From positions 248,001-312,000 of the forward strand of contig NZ_SLUP01000002.1 in assembly GCF_004341235.1 (NCBI RefSeq): a stretch of DNA of 64,000 bases, written 5' to 3'. Below the pieces are notes generated by a model. That model was not told the DNA's origin. It made no database searches and saw only the letters and a list, made by a program, of their open reading frames with translations. This document shows, piece by piece, positions 43,715 to 51,765 of the stretch. Position 1 is the stretch's first letter; every line of letters begins with the position of its first letter. Source of the DNA: Mariniflexile fucanivorans. GTDB taxonomy: Bacteria > Bacteroidota > Bacteroidia > Flavobacteriales > Flavobacteriaceae. The position numbers were made by a program, and so were the translations under genes.

Positions 43715-44470
43715 ATGAAATTAAAATATGTTTTTATTCTAATATTATCCTTATATCTATTGAGCTTAGTTATTACTTACAGCTATACAAAAAACCAACT
43801 CAATATACAAGAAACCCAGATTGAAACCCTAGAACAAGATTTAAAAACAAATAATAATAAACTCGATAGCATTAAACTTTTAATTAATGATTACGAAAAA
43901 TTAGATTCACTTTTAGCTATTGCTATTAATAAGGAAGACAAACTTGTAAGTGAAGAAATTAAAATTAAAGACCATTTACTTTCCAATAAATATCTTAGAT
44001 TAAAAAAACATGAAAAAAAAGATGAAAATACAAACACCTCGCCAATAAGCCACAAAACCACTATAAATAATATAAAAAATGATTCTTTAATTAAAAAAAA
44101 TTCAGAAGAAAAGAACGTATCAACTAAAAAAGAAACGACTAATCTCAATAATAAAAAAATAAAAAAAGTATATCCTTACAATGGCAAAAATAGATTAGTT
44201 TCTAAAAGCGATTCCTTTATTAAGGTTGAATACAACCCGAATAACGATAAATTAATAAACTCTATGACTGATACCCCTTCCAGAGTAAAAATAAATGATA
44301 AGTATGCTAAATTAATTTCATCTACAGAATATTATACAGAAGAAAATGTTGCTTATTATGTTTTAATGATTGGACCTATTGGTAAGATTTTAAAACCAGG
44401 CACCAATAAAATAACTGTAATTGATAATATTAGTAGAGAACACATTAATTATTTTCAAGTCACCAATTAA
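43715..44470 (+). CDS. Membrane-anchored coiled-coil protein with C-terminal Ig-like domain
   Basis: 251 residues. One N-terminal membrane helix (YVFILILSLYLLSLVITY) is followed by a coiled coil (about 30-75). Then comes a low-complexity Lys/Asn/Thr/Ser linker (about 90-155), and a C-terminal beta domain (about 160-251). That domain resembles an IPT/TIG-type Ig fold (KVEYNPNNDKLINSMTDTPSRVKIND...GKILKPGTNKITVIDN). The linker suggests that it reaches through the periplasm. It is paired with the 91-residue coiled-coil gene, and its stop overlaps the stop of the convergent caspase gene by 3 bases. The function is unknown. Confidence 0.65.
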   Translation: MKLKYVFILILSLYLLSLVITYSYTKNQLNIQETQIETLEQDLKTNNNKLDSIKLLINDYEKLDSLLAIAINKEDKLVSEEIKIKDHLLSNKYLRLKKHEKKDENTNTSPISHKTTINNIKNDSLIKKNSEEKNVSTKKETTNLNNKKIKKVYPYNGKNRLVSKSDSFIKVEYNPNNDKLINSMTDTPSRVKINDKYAKLISSTEYYTEENVAYYVLMIGPIGKILKPGTNKITVIDNISREHINYFQVTN

Positions 44471-46359
44471 TTTCCCGTTTTTTGTAGCGCCCATTTCCTA
44501 CCAATAAGATCTGTACCAGATATGTTACCATTAGGTTCTATTTGCAGGCTCACACTCCCATGGTCTGGAACTGCGCCGTTAACAAGAGAAACCATCACAT
44601 TGTATGTTAATAATTTGGTGTGCGGATTATACCCCCAGGTACCACTAATTTGCGAATATCCATCTACACTTTGCTGAGTTCCGTTCAATGCTCCTCCCAT
44701 ATTAAAATAGAGGTTTAAGTAAGATATTTGTTGCCCAAATTGGTAAATATAAATATTCCAAGATCCTGGCATATATATATTATTTTGTGGTGGGGGTGAC
44801 TCTGATTGTGGTGGGGGTTGATTAGCGTTAATATGAGTTTTAAAATTGTTGTTAACGGTTAATTGCTTATTCTTTATTAAGGCATAAATTTGTTCTGCCA
44901 TTTTCCATGTTTGTCCTGCACCAAACCAACTAAAATTATAGAAATACATTAATTGTTTAACCCCATCATAAGTACCCGAAATACCCATATAATTAAACGT
45001 AAAACCAGGATTAATGTCTTGTGGGTAATAGTCTAAAATGTCTATATCCTTTATAATGATTTTAAAATTACCAACAAATTCTATTCTATCGGAAAAAACC
45101 TGAATAGTTCCCGATTGTTCTGAGTTATCAACAATGCTTTTTGCTTGATTAACATGTCGCATTTTTACATCCTGAAAGGTTGCTAAAAGTTTAATTGGCG
45201 CAATTTGTTGTTCATCTTCTAAAATATTTTTTTCTGGTTTTTCAATATTTTTGTTTGTTATTTCTGGTTCGGACCATATGGGAGCTAGTTCTTTTAATTT
45301 TTCAACAGCAACACGTATGGTTTTAGAACCACCACCGTTTTTATCTATTATACGAATGCTAGCACGGTTCATACCCGTTTTAGGAGATAATTTTAGTTTG
45401 ATATAGGTGCCATGGTTTTCAACCTCAATCCAATCACCGTTGCAAGTAGCTGTCCAGTCTAACTTCCCGCTCCCTTCATTAAATACATCTATAATTTCAT
45501 CAGGCAATTTTTCATCAGACCCAACACCTAGATGGTCAATTTTTTGCTCAGACACATTCAGCCTAGGTTTTCCTGTACCTATATTCATAGTCCCGCCATC
45601 ATTATCAGTATCTTTTGGTGTTGGATTTGGGTTATATATTTTTTTTCGTTTACAAAGTGGTAGGTCTCCAGAAGTGTCACCAAATTTTCTTTGGGGTCTT
45701 TGCTTTGACTCTTGATAAATTTTAGGAAAAATATATTCATAAACTTCATTAATGCTTACATATCCATCGTCATTCACATCAATGTTTTCGGTTAAAAGTG
45801 CTTCTGAAAGATATTTTGTAAACGGACTAGGACTATCGGGTGAACTAGTATCGCTAGACAATTCCATTGAACTAGAACTTGTAAGTACAAATCTGCCTTC
45901 TCCTTGTAACGATTGTGGCAAATCGCCCCCTTTAAAACCACCGCTGTGGCAACAATCGAGAATAATAATATGTTTGTTGGACGGACAATTTTCAAACAAG
46001 ATGTTTAGTGTATGATCTGATACTGTTGTAGAAATAAGCGAATCTTTCCTAGAATTTTTGGCACATAGAAACAACCTGCTCATTCTATCTTGTACCCCGT
46101 GCCCACTATAATAAAATAGTGCTTGATCTTTATTTGTTAAGCCTGCAAAAAACTGATCCAATGCTAATAAAATTTCTCCGGATGTTTTGTTTATAAGCGT
46201 AGTAATATTATTTTCTTCAAACAATCCTTTATCTGAATCGCAAAGTGCCCGTTTTAATAATTCAACATCATTTACCGGCCCATTAAGTTTTAATAACTCA
46301 TGCGGATCTTCGGGAAATTCACTGTTTCCCACAAGTATAGCTTTGTAGGTAACACTCAT
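44467..46359 (-). CDS. Multidomain caspase-like (peptidase C14) protease
   Basis: 630 residues. Residues 1-235 are a metacaspase-type domain: AILVGNSEF, catalytic His87 in FYYSGHG, catalytic Cys137 in LDCCHSGG, and SPFTKYLSEALL. A canonical 12-residue EF-hand loop, DVNDDGYVSINE (194-205), suggests Ca2+ binding. An Asp/Gly/Thr linker follows. Residues about 265-355 form a BACON/Ig-like domain (DVFNEGSGKLDWTATCNGDWIEVE). Residues about 388-498 form a PH/GRAM-like domain (QSGTIQVFSDRIEFVG). A Pro/Gln linker leads to a C-terminal beta domain (530-630). It has no signal peptide. The gene is 1 base after the EACC1-like gene, so they are co-translated. It is probably a cytosolic effector protease cleaving proteins on a danger signal. 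Confidence 0.88.
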   Translation of the reverse strand: MSVTYKAILVGNSEFPEDPHELLKLNGPVNDVELLKRALCDSDKGLFEENNITTLINKTSGEILLALDQFFAGLTNKDQALFYYSGHGVQDRMSRLFLCAKNSRKDSLISTTVSDHTLNILFENCPSNKHIIILDCCHSGGFKGGDLPQSLQGEGRFVLTSSSSMELSSDTSSPDSPSPFTKYLSEALLTENIDVNDDGYVSINEVYEYIFPKIYQESKQRPQRKFGDTSGDLPLCKRKKIYNPNPTPKDTDNDGGTMNIGTGKPRLNVSEQKIDHLGVGSDEKLPDEIIDVFNEGSGKLDWTATCNGDWIEVENHGTYIKLKLSPKTGMNRASIRIIDKNGGGSKTIRVAVEKLKELAPIWSEPEITNKNIEKPEKNILEDEQQIAPIKLLATFQDVKMRHVNQAKSIVDNSEQSGTIQVFSDRIEFVGNFKIIIKDIDILDYYPQDINPGFTFNYMGISGTYDGVKQLMYFYNFSWFGAGQTWKMAEQIYALIKNKQLTVNNNFKTHINANQPPPQSESPPPQNNIYMPGSWNIYIYQFGQQISYLNLYFNMGGALNGTQQSVDGYSQISGTWGYNPHTKLLTYNVMVSLVNGAVPDHGSVSLQIEPNGNISGTDLIGRKWALQKTGN

Positions 46360-46360
46360 A

Positions 46361-46735
46361 TTATGTAGCTTTTTCTACGGCTTTTTGAAGAAATTCTTTT
46401 AACGTGTTTTTATCAATCCCTTTTGCATCGGCAGTAAAAGAAACAATCTTTCCGTTTATGTTTGCAGATAATTCAATTTTTGTAGATTTATCTCTAGCCA
46501 ACCACGCTTTAACCACTTCTACTATTCCTGTTATTACTGCAGGACCCAAAGTGATAATCAGTGTTTCTAGACCTCCTTTCTTGCCCTCTACAGGCTCTGT
46601 TCGTTTTTCTACTTTTGTGGCTTTACCCTGTAAATCGCGAACAAGTAAATTTTTTTGTTGTGCCCATCGCGAATCATTTTCATCAAAAAAGTCTGAAGTT
46701 GGATTCAGAATAATTTCTATCTGTTGGTCGTTCAT
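46361..46735 (-). CDS. EACC1-like small protein upstream of the caspase
   Basis: 124 residues. A basic/acidic N-terminal part (about 1-50) is followed by a hydrophobic helix (GLETLIITLGPAVITGIVEVVKAWLARDK, about 54-82). A small beta domain (KIELSANINGKIVSFTADAKGIDKNTLKEFLQKAVEKA) ends the protein. The order (helix, WLxRxK, then a strand pair with NGK) matches effector-associated constant component 1 (EACC1). This small protein was described by comparative genomics next to caspase, trypsin or NTPase effectors in conflict systems. The assignment is by pattern only. The caspase gene follows after 1 base. A -7 box is 26 bases upstream. Confidence 0.65.
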   Translation of the reverse strand: MNDQQIEIILNPTSDFFDENDSRWAQQKNLLVRDLQGKATKVEKRTEPVEGKKGGLETLIITLGPAVITGIVEVVKAWLARDKSTKIELSANINGKIVSFTADAKGIDKNTLKEFLQKAVEKAT

Positions 46736-46760
46736 AATTCTAGTTTTTTTGGCTGTATTC

Positions 46761-46768
46761 CAAAGTTA
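46761..46768 (-). promoter_or_regulatory. Candidate -7 element of the EACC1-caspase operon
   Basis: On the minus strand TAACTTTG, a full match to TAnnTTTG, 26 bases upstream of the start codon. No TTG at the -33 distance (ATT is there), so it may be weak or need an activator. Confidence 0.4.
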
Positions 46769-46945
46769 TAGAATTTATTTCAGATATATAGAGTAATTTT
46801 TAGGGATTTTTTATTGTACTTAAATGTTTTTTAGGTGTTTACGAAATATTTTTTGATTTGCTTAATGTTTACAAAACCACTATTTCAAAGCAAATTCACA
46901 TCTTTTCAAATGTAAATTTTAAAGGTAAAAGCTTAAAAAATGAGT

Positions 46946-47347
46946 TTATTCTAACATCTTATAAACATACTTATATGGAAGATTTGATGTTTCAATGATT
47001 AAATTATTGCCATCGAAATAAGCAACAGACTTTATTATATTCAAAGCATCTCTTATTTCATATGAATTTTTCCCGGTTTTTTTCCATAAAAGCATTTCAA
47101 ATTGAATGTTGCTCGTGCAATCACTTGGTGCGGTGCTATAATCTATAAAGCCTCCAAGCATTTCATGATTAATTTTAAATTCAGAATATAAATATACCGA
47201 ACATTCATAAGATTCTACTAGCAAACCAGATTGATAGGTTTCTATTACTTGCCATTTACCTATAATTTTGTCGTTAGAATCCTCTTCTCTATTTGAGCAT
47301 GATTGAAACAAAATTAATAAACAAAACATGCCATAAATTTTCTTCAT
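46946..47347 (-). CDS. Lipocalin-like lipoprotein
   Basis: 133 residues with lipobox FQSCS (Cys17). The mature part has IIGKWQVIETYQSGLLVESYECSVYLYSEFKIN, a typical opening of DUF-type lipocalin lipoproteins of Bacteroidota (G-W-x first strand). Two further cysteines may form a disulfide. It is membrane-attached, with unknown ligand. It lies 210 bases upstream of the EACC1 gene on the same strand; a role in that system is not shown. Confidence 0.65.
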   Translation of the reverse strand: MKKIYGMFCLLILFQSCSNREEDSNDKIIGKWQVIETYQSGLLVESYECSVYLYSEFKINHEMLGGFIDYSTAPSDCTSNIQFEMLLWKKTGKNSYEIRDALNIIKSVAYFDGNNLIIETSNLPYKYVYKMLE

Positions 47348-47481
47348 TTTGGATATTTATTAAGTTGAATAAATTTAAACAAAATTTTATGCATTTATGA
47401 ACTTTTATGAACAATCAAAAATTTTAAAGGTAAAAGCTTAAAATTTTTCATACTTTCTATATACAGAGCTTAAACATTTAC

Positions 47482-47520
47482 AAAAAAAAAGATCGTCTTA
47501 AAATTGCTTTTTAGACGACC
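47482..47520 (-). terminator. Terminator of the cytidylyltransferase/GHMP gene
   Basis: On the minus strand GGTCGTCTAAAAA pairs with TTTTAAGACGATC (with mismatches in the middle) and is followed by T9. Confidence 0.75.
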
Positions 47521-47560
47521 TCTTGTTATTTATGTAAGATTATTTTTTTTAAATTAGAAC

Positions 47561-48715
47561 CTACAACAAAGCTTCCTTTCTTCTAATATTGATTCGCATC
47601 GTACCTTTAATTGGTTTTTCAGAAACTAATATTAAGTAACCTCCACCACCAGCACCTGCTAATTTCCAAGCTAAGGCTTTGTCTTTATATTTTTCAATTT
47701 CATTATTAATTCTGTCGTTAACCATTTCAGGAAACATGGTAGTTTGTGCATTAAATGATTTTAAAAACCCTTTAGCAAATTTATCTAAATCCATTTCCTG
47801 AATAGCATCCCAAACCTCCTCTTCGGCTTTTGCCAAAGATTTCACATTTGTTTCATTAACACTGGTATCTTTTAAAAGATCAAGTCCATTTTCTCTTGGC
47901 CAAAGTAAAGCCATGCTAATATGAGTCTCTAACCATACAAGAATATCTTCGTCGTGCACCGATTCGATTTTTTTTGGCCAATAGTCCGTATCGTAGTAAT
48001 GCCTAACAAGACCCGGCATACAGATTCCAATGGCATCTTGAGCACCCGAAATTAATTCAGAACCTGGCGTGTTTTCATATTTAAAAAGAATTTCAGCCAG
48101 TTTTTCTGGTTTTTCCATAGGCAAATAATAAGGCCAAATCTTTTTTGCCGCATTTCTGGTAGAAGTAGACATACCACAACGTTCGTTGTATTCTATAACC
48201 GGTTCTAGCGATACAGTAATTGCCCAACCTGGATGATGCTTTGAAACATATGGCTGATCTATCCACGTACCAGCTAAATCTATTCTATAAGGCAATGCGC
48301 AATTTCCGCCGGTTCTTAAAGCTGTTGTAGAACGTTCAGGTAATCCAGCATCTGGAATTCTGCTAAGCATTCTTAACTCAATGCCAAGTTCATTACATAA
48401 CACTTCTTTAGCTGGTGAAAACCCATCTTCATTTACAACAAATAAATCTGGTTGCAGTTTTTTAAGGTCATCTTCAAAATCTAACATGCCCGATCCTGAG
48501 TTTACAAAAGCCTCTTTTACATACCTTATTGAGTTAATCATGTAAATTCGTTCTTGTTCCGAATTGATGGTATGACGGCCTTTAAGTTCTGCAATGGTAG
48601 CATCCGATCCTATTCCTACATATAAATCACCATAAGATGAAGCCTCTTTAAAGAAAGCTATATGTCCACTATGCAACATGTCAAAACAACCAGATACGAA
48701 TACTTTTTTTTTCAT
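47561..48715 (-). CDS. Nucleotidyltransferase (cytidylyltransferase-like) / GHMP-kinase fusion
   Basis: 384 residues. The N-terminal about 135 residues are a cytidylyltransferase-like domain with the HxGH motif in GCFDMLHSGHIAFFKEA and the ERI-YMINSIRYV segment. The C-terminal part has GHMP-kinase features: LPYRIDLAGTWIDQPY at its start, GSELISGAQDAIG where the phosphate-binding loop should be (degenerate relative to PxxGLGSSA), and the C-terminal GAGGGGYLIL loop. It might phosphorylate and then activate a sugar to a CDP- or ADP-sugar. No sugar pathway is adjacent. It is probably cytoplasmic and transcribed alone, with a terminator after it. Confidence 0.7.
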   Translation of the reverse strand: MKKKVFVSGCFDMLHSGHIAFFKEASSYGDLYVGIGSDATIAELKGRHTINSEQERIYMINSIRYVKEAFVNSGSGMLDFEDDLKKLQPDLFVVNEDGFSPAKEVLCNELGIELRMLSRIPDAGLPERSTTALRTGGNCALPYRIDLAGTWIDQPYVSKHHPGWAITVSLEPVIEYNERCGMSTSTRNAAKKIWPYYLPMEKPEKLAEILFKYENTPGSELISGAQDAIGICMPGLVRHYYDTDYWPKKIESVHDEDILVWLETHISMALLWPRENGLDLLKDTSVNETNVKSLAKAEEEVWDAIQEMDLDKFAKGFLKSFNAQTTMFPEMVNDRINNEIEKYKDKALAWKLAGAGGGGYLILVSEKPIKGTMRINIRRKEALL

Positions 48716-49223
48716 TTTTACTGCATTTTTTATTAAAAGACTTCACTAAACTAATTCACTTTTAGTCAATTTTTGAGGCTAATCTATTAATAAAAATTAA
48801 GAATTGCAGAATTGTGAATATGAAATTTCATCTTACTGGCTACAACCCTAATCTTATTAAAGAATCTTTAAAAAAAGACAAAATAACTATTAAGATGATA
48901 ATTTTTTTTAAGTTTTTACAGTTAGATAAATACTTTGTGGTTTTTACCCATATAGTTACTAATTGGAGGCTAATTGAAGTTAGAAGTTAAATATCACCAA
49001 ACTAAAGAAAAATATGAGGTTTTACCAAATTTAATCACTCATAAAGTTTTAATTGATCGTGTATTTAGTAAAAAATGATTTTAGACATTAAAAATTGATA
49101 TTCAGTAATTTAACCACTTATATTCTGATAAAAATCATTTAAATTATAATTTTTTCTTTATTTTCACGCAACTATTTCGTCATTCCAACATCTTTAAAGT
49201 GAATTAAAAAGAATATTTGAATT
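48716..49223. other. 508-base gap without a clear gene
   Basis: The only open frame of note is 48820-48990 on the plus strand (56 codons, MKFHLTGYNPNLIKESLKK...), without promoter or family support, so I do not call it. A TGATAAAAATCA palindrome-like core (49126-49137) lies 87 bases before the next gene. Otherwise I see nothing. Confidence 0.4.
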
Positions 49224-49742
49224 ATGAAAAAAACAATTTTATTAGTAAAAAGCTTATTGCTTGTTGGTATTTTATCTGTTAGTTGTAACAATGATAATGG
49301 ATCGGATTGTCCAGATGCACTTAAAGGTGAATTAAACACAGCCGAAACCGAATTTGCTGGAACTTGGAAATTAAAGGATATTATTGCTGATGAAGCTATT
49401 GATTTAACCGATGACGATGTTGACAATCCTTCTACAGATATTTTTTCACAAAGCTCTGATTGTCAAAATGATTTGGTTTATAATTTTATGACCGATAGAG
49501 ATTATACATTAACCCAAGGTGAAAATGTTACGGATTGCGATGATTTAGAATCTGTGGGAACTTGGGCATTAAGCGGAAGCACCTTAACATTGGTAGCTTA
49601 TTGTACTACACAAAGTACCGTGTTAACAATTTCTGAAGATGATACTGAATTTACCTATTCAGCCAATCTTAATTTTAAAGACGTTAATGATGCTGTTATT
49701 ACAAGTAGCGTTATTTTTACTTATGAAAAAGAGCTTCCATAA
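49224..49742 (+). CDS. Lipocalin-like lipoprotein
   Basis: 172 residues with lipobox ILSVSC (Cys21). The mature part has FAGTWKLKDIIADEAIDLTDDD, a lipocalin-type first strand, followed by paired cysteines and an acidic, Thr-rich beta-barrel, SVGTWALSGSTLTLVAYC. Similar 150-180-residue lipoproteins are common in flavobacteria. It is likely on the outer membrane or surface. The ligand is unknown. It is a single-gene unit with a terminator. Confidence 0.7.
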   Translation: MKKTILLVKSLLLVGILSVSCNNDNGSDCPDALKGELNTAETEFAGTWKLKDIIADEAIDLTDDDVDNPSTDIFSQSSDCQNDLVYNFMTDRDYTLTQGENVTDCDDLESVGTWALSGSTLTLVAYCTTQSTVLTISEDDTEFTYSANLNFKDVNDAVITSSVIFTYEKELP

Positions 49743-49766
49743 TGGTATTTAATTAAAATGCTAGAT

Positions 49767-49801
49767 AAAAAAAGAACGACGTTTTGCTTCGTTCTTTTTT
49801 T
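49767..49801 (+). terminator. Terminator after the lipocalin-like gene
   Basis: AAAAAAAGAACGA pairs with TCGTTCTTTTTTT over a 9-base loop. A further small hairpin (CGAGC...GCTCG) lies at 49864-49878. Confidence 0.85.
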
Positions 49802-49955
49802 ATGACCTATTAGCAATAACGTTCCTTTCGTTAATATAATAAATTTCTCAATTTTTAATGGTACGAGCAGGTCGCTCGCACTAACGGAAAAGCAATTAAA
49901 ATAAATTTAAAACACTTACAATCAATACACAAAACCCTTATTAATTAGTTCTAAA

Positions 49956-50657
49956 TCAGCAAATTAACAACAATCGCTTCTGTCCATTTTTTTCCATTGG
50001 TGCACGGTGAACACAAGGAAAGGCTTGACTTTCAGGATGATCGACCGCTATCTTCCATAAGTGTCCCAAACCAAAGCTTATAGGGCGTGCCTCTTGCTTA
50101 GCTTGATAGTGTAAATCAAAGAAATTTTCACTTAAAAATGATTCAAAACCTTCATCTGCTCCACCATATATTTTTTTAAGTTCATCACGTATTTCAGGAA
50201 TCAATATTTTTTGAATGGATTGAGAATTTGGTAATATCTCACTGGACTCACCATGGTAAGTACATAAAAAAGTATCAGTTGGTATAGGTGAGCGATCTAC
50301 ATGAAAAGAATAAACATCGGCCGGAAAAAATGGGTAAAGATCATCTCTTTCATAGCAATTAATGAGATTAAGAATTGGAGAAGCGCCATGCGCTTTCAAC
50401 AACTTCAAGTCTTTTAAAAGAATTTCACGAGCAAGCTTACCTTGTTCACTCAACTGAAGTTCGTTAAGCTCCTCTTCGCTAAGTTCTACCATATTTCCCT
50501 TTATTTCTACCTTGCTAACAATCTCAGAAAAATCACCAATTAATTTACGAGTCCAACAAATCGCATTCATTTCTTTGAAAAAAGGTGTCGTAACAAGTTC
50601 TTTAAAATTTGTTACATAGCGAATTTGATTTTCTATATTCAATGAATCATTCATCAA
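49956..50657 (-). CDS. DUF1826-like cytosolic protein
   Basis: 233 residues, no signal peptide. Motifs: NAICWTRKL near the N-terminus; YSFHVDRSPIPTDTFLCTYHGESSEIL (His-x-Asp, then a strand with TYHG); and FPCVHRAPMEKNGQKRLLLIC at the end. This order resembles DUF1826 proteins (FHVD...TY.G...HR.P...R), which have a possible metal-binding jelly-roll with His, Asp and His ligands, as in 2-oxoglutarate/Fe(II) enzymes. The function is unknown. It is 78 bases downstream of the 286-residue gene on the same strand, with a hairpin between. Confidence 0.5.
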   Translation of the reverse strand: MMNDSLNIENQIRYVTNFKELVTTPFFKEMNAICWTRKLIGDFSEIVSKVEIKGNMVELSEEELNELQLSEQGKLAREILLKDLKLLKAHGASPILNLINCYERDDLYPFFPADVYSFHVDRSPIPTDTFLCTYHGESSEILPNSQSIQKILIPEIRDELKKIYGGADEGFESFLSENFFDLHYQAKQEARPISFGLGHLWKIAVDHPESQAFPCVHRAPMEKNGQKRLLLIC

Positions 50658-50700
50658 TGAGTTTTATGTAATTTGTGTTAATGGGAAATAATATTGTTCC

Positions 50701-50720
50701 TCAAAGTCGTTAGACTTTGA
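50701..50720. repeat. Perfect 8-bp hairpin between two minus-strand genes
   Basis: TCAAAGTC-GTTA-GACTTTGA. No T-run follows on either strand, so it is more likely an mRNA processing or stability hairpin than a terminator. Confidence 0.4.
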
Positions 50721-50734
50721 AGCTCAGAGAACTG

Positions 50735-51595
50735 TTAATCCTCACAACTCGTATAAAAAAGATACGCTTCTGAAACTATAATGTCTTTAGAAGATTTGTT
50801 TACCGAATCTATTTTTGTATAAGGTATCATATCTTCATCTGTAGGATCATCGTAATGAGGGAAAAACTCATTCCTATATTCTAATAATTTAGGAAATATT
50901 TCAAACTCCGTATGTCTGGTTACAAAACTGAGTGTTTCTTCATCTAAATCTTCAGAATCCCCCCTTTTTTCAAGGTTAGTCATCTCGTCTAGTAATAAAA
51001 CACCATCTTTATATTTAGCACGGAATGAACCACCTTGAGAGTATTCTTCAGACAAACCAGCGACAATAAAATCGTTATAGCTTTCTTCAATTTTAAAACT
51101 GTAAAAACCAGGCAAATCGCCTTGTCTTCCATCATCATAATTTTTATAATCGGGCGAAAAAGCATCTAAACTTATAAGTTTATCTTTTTGCTTATAGATA
51201 TAAGGATAACTAAAACAATTGGCACCTTTATTAAACATTGGTGTAAAAATATCGTCTGTAGAACCATTAAAACGAAATGCAATACCTTTATTTCCATCTA
51301 CTGCAAGACTTACAGAAATCGAATCTTTAAGCCGTGTATTATGACGTCCATAAAGCACGAATTTTGGTTCGGCATGATATTTAAACTCGTAAGTACCATC
51401 AGCTTCCAATTTCCAAGTACCTTTTTGAATACCTCCAAAATATGCCACTACAAAGTGGTTATTTGGCATGACAATAAAGTTGGCACCTCCTTCTGGACTT
51501 CCACTACTTTGATAATAGGAACCTGAAATAGCATCGTTTTGTGAGAACATAAATGTTGAAAAAAAAGCTAATATAAGTATTAATGTGGTTTTCAT
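50735..51595 (-). CDS. Exported hypothetical protein
   Basis: 286 residues with a signal peptide (MKTTLILILAFFSTFMFSQ). The mature protein is beta-rich (GSYYQSSGSPEGGANFIVMPNNHFVVAYFGGIQKGTWKLEADGTYEFKYH resembles a lipocalin-like opening), with an acidic middle (SEDLDEETLSF) and two cysteines (Cys134 and one near the C-terminus, SCED). There is no lipobox, so it is likely periplasmic or secreted. The function is not recognised. Upstream (51654-51680) an imperfect inverted repeat TTATTTCGTAAA/TTTACGAATAA lies near the probable promoter. Confidence 0.65.
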   Translation of the reverse strand: MKTTLILILAFFSTFMFSQNDAISGSYYQSSGSPEGGANFIVMPNNHFVVAYFGGIQKGTWKLEADGTYEFKYHAEPKFVLYGRHNTRLKDSISVSLAVDGNKGIAFRFNGSTDDIFTPMFNKGANCFSYPYIYKQKDKLISLDAFSPDYKNYDDGRQGDLPGFYSFKIEESYNDFIVAGLSEEYSQGGSFRAKYKDGVLLLDEMTNLEKRGDSEDLDEETLSFVTRHTEFEIFPKLLEYRNEFFPHYDDPTDEDMIPYTKIDSVNKSSKDIIVSEAYLFYTSCED

Positions 51596-51765
51596 TTTGA
51601 AAAATTCGAATGTTAAAGATATGCTTAAAATACCATTCCAACTTTGATGAATGGTTATTTCGTAAAGAATTTACGAATAACTCCTCTAATACGATTTTTT
51701 TAGTCGTACCGTTAAAAATTAGTGTTTACTAAATTTCAAAAGATTCCTGCCTCCACAGGAATTTG

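Noticed and set aside
48820-48990. 56-codon open frame MKFHLTGYNPNLIKESLKK... in a long gap
   Set aside because: No family, promoter or neighbour support; AT-rich, lysine-rich composition typical of chance frames here.
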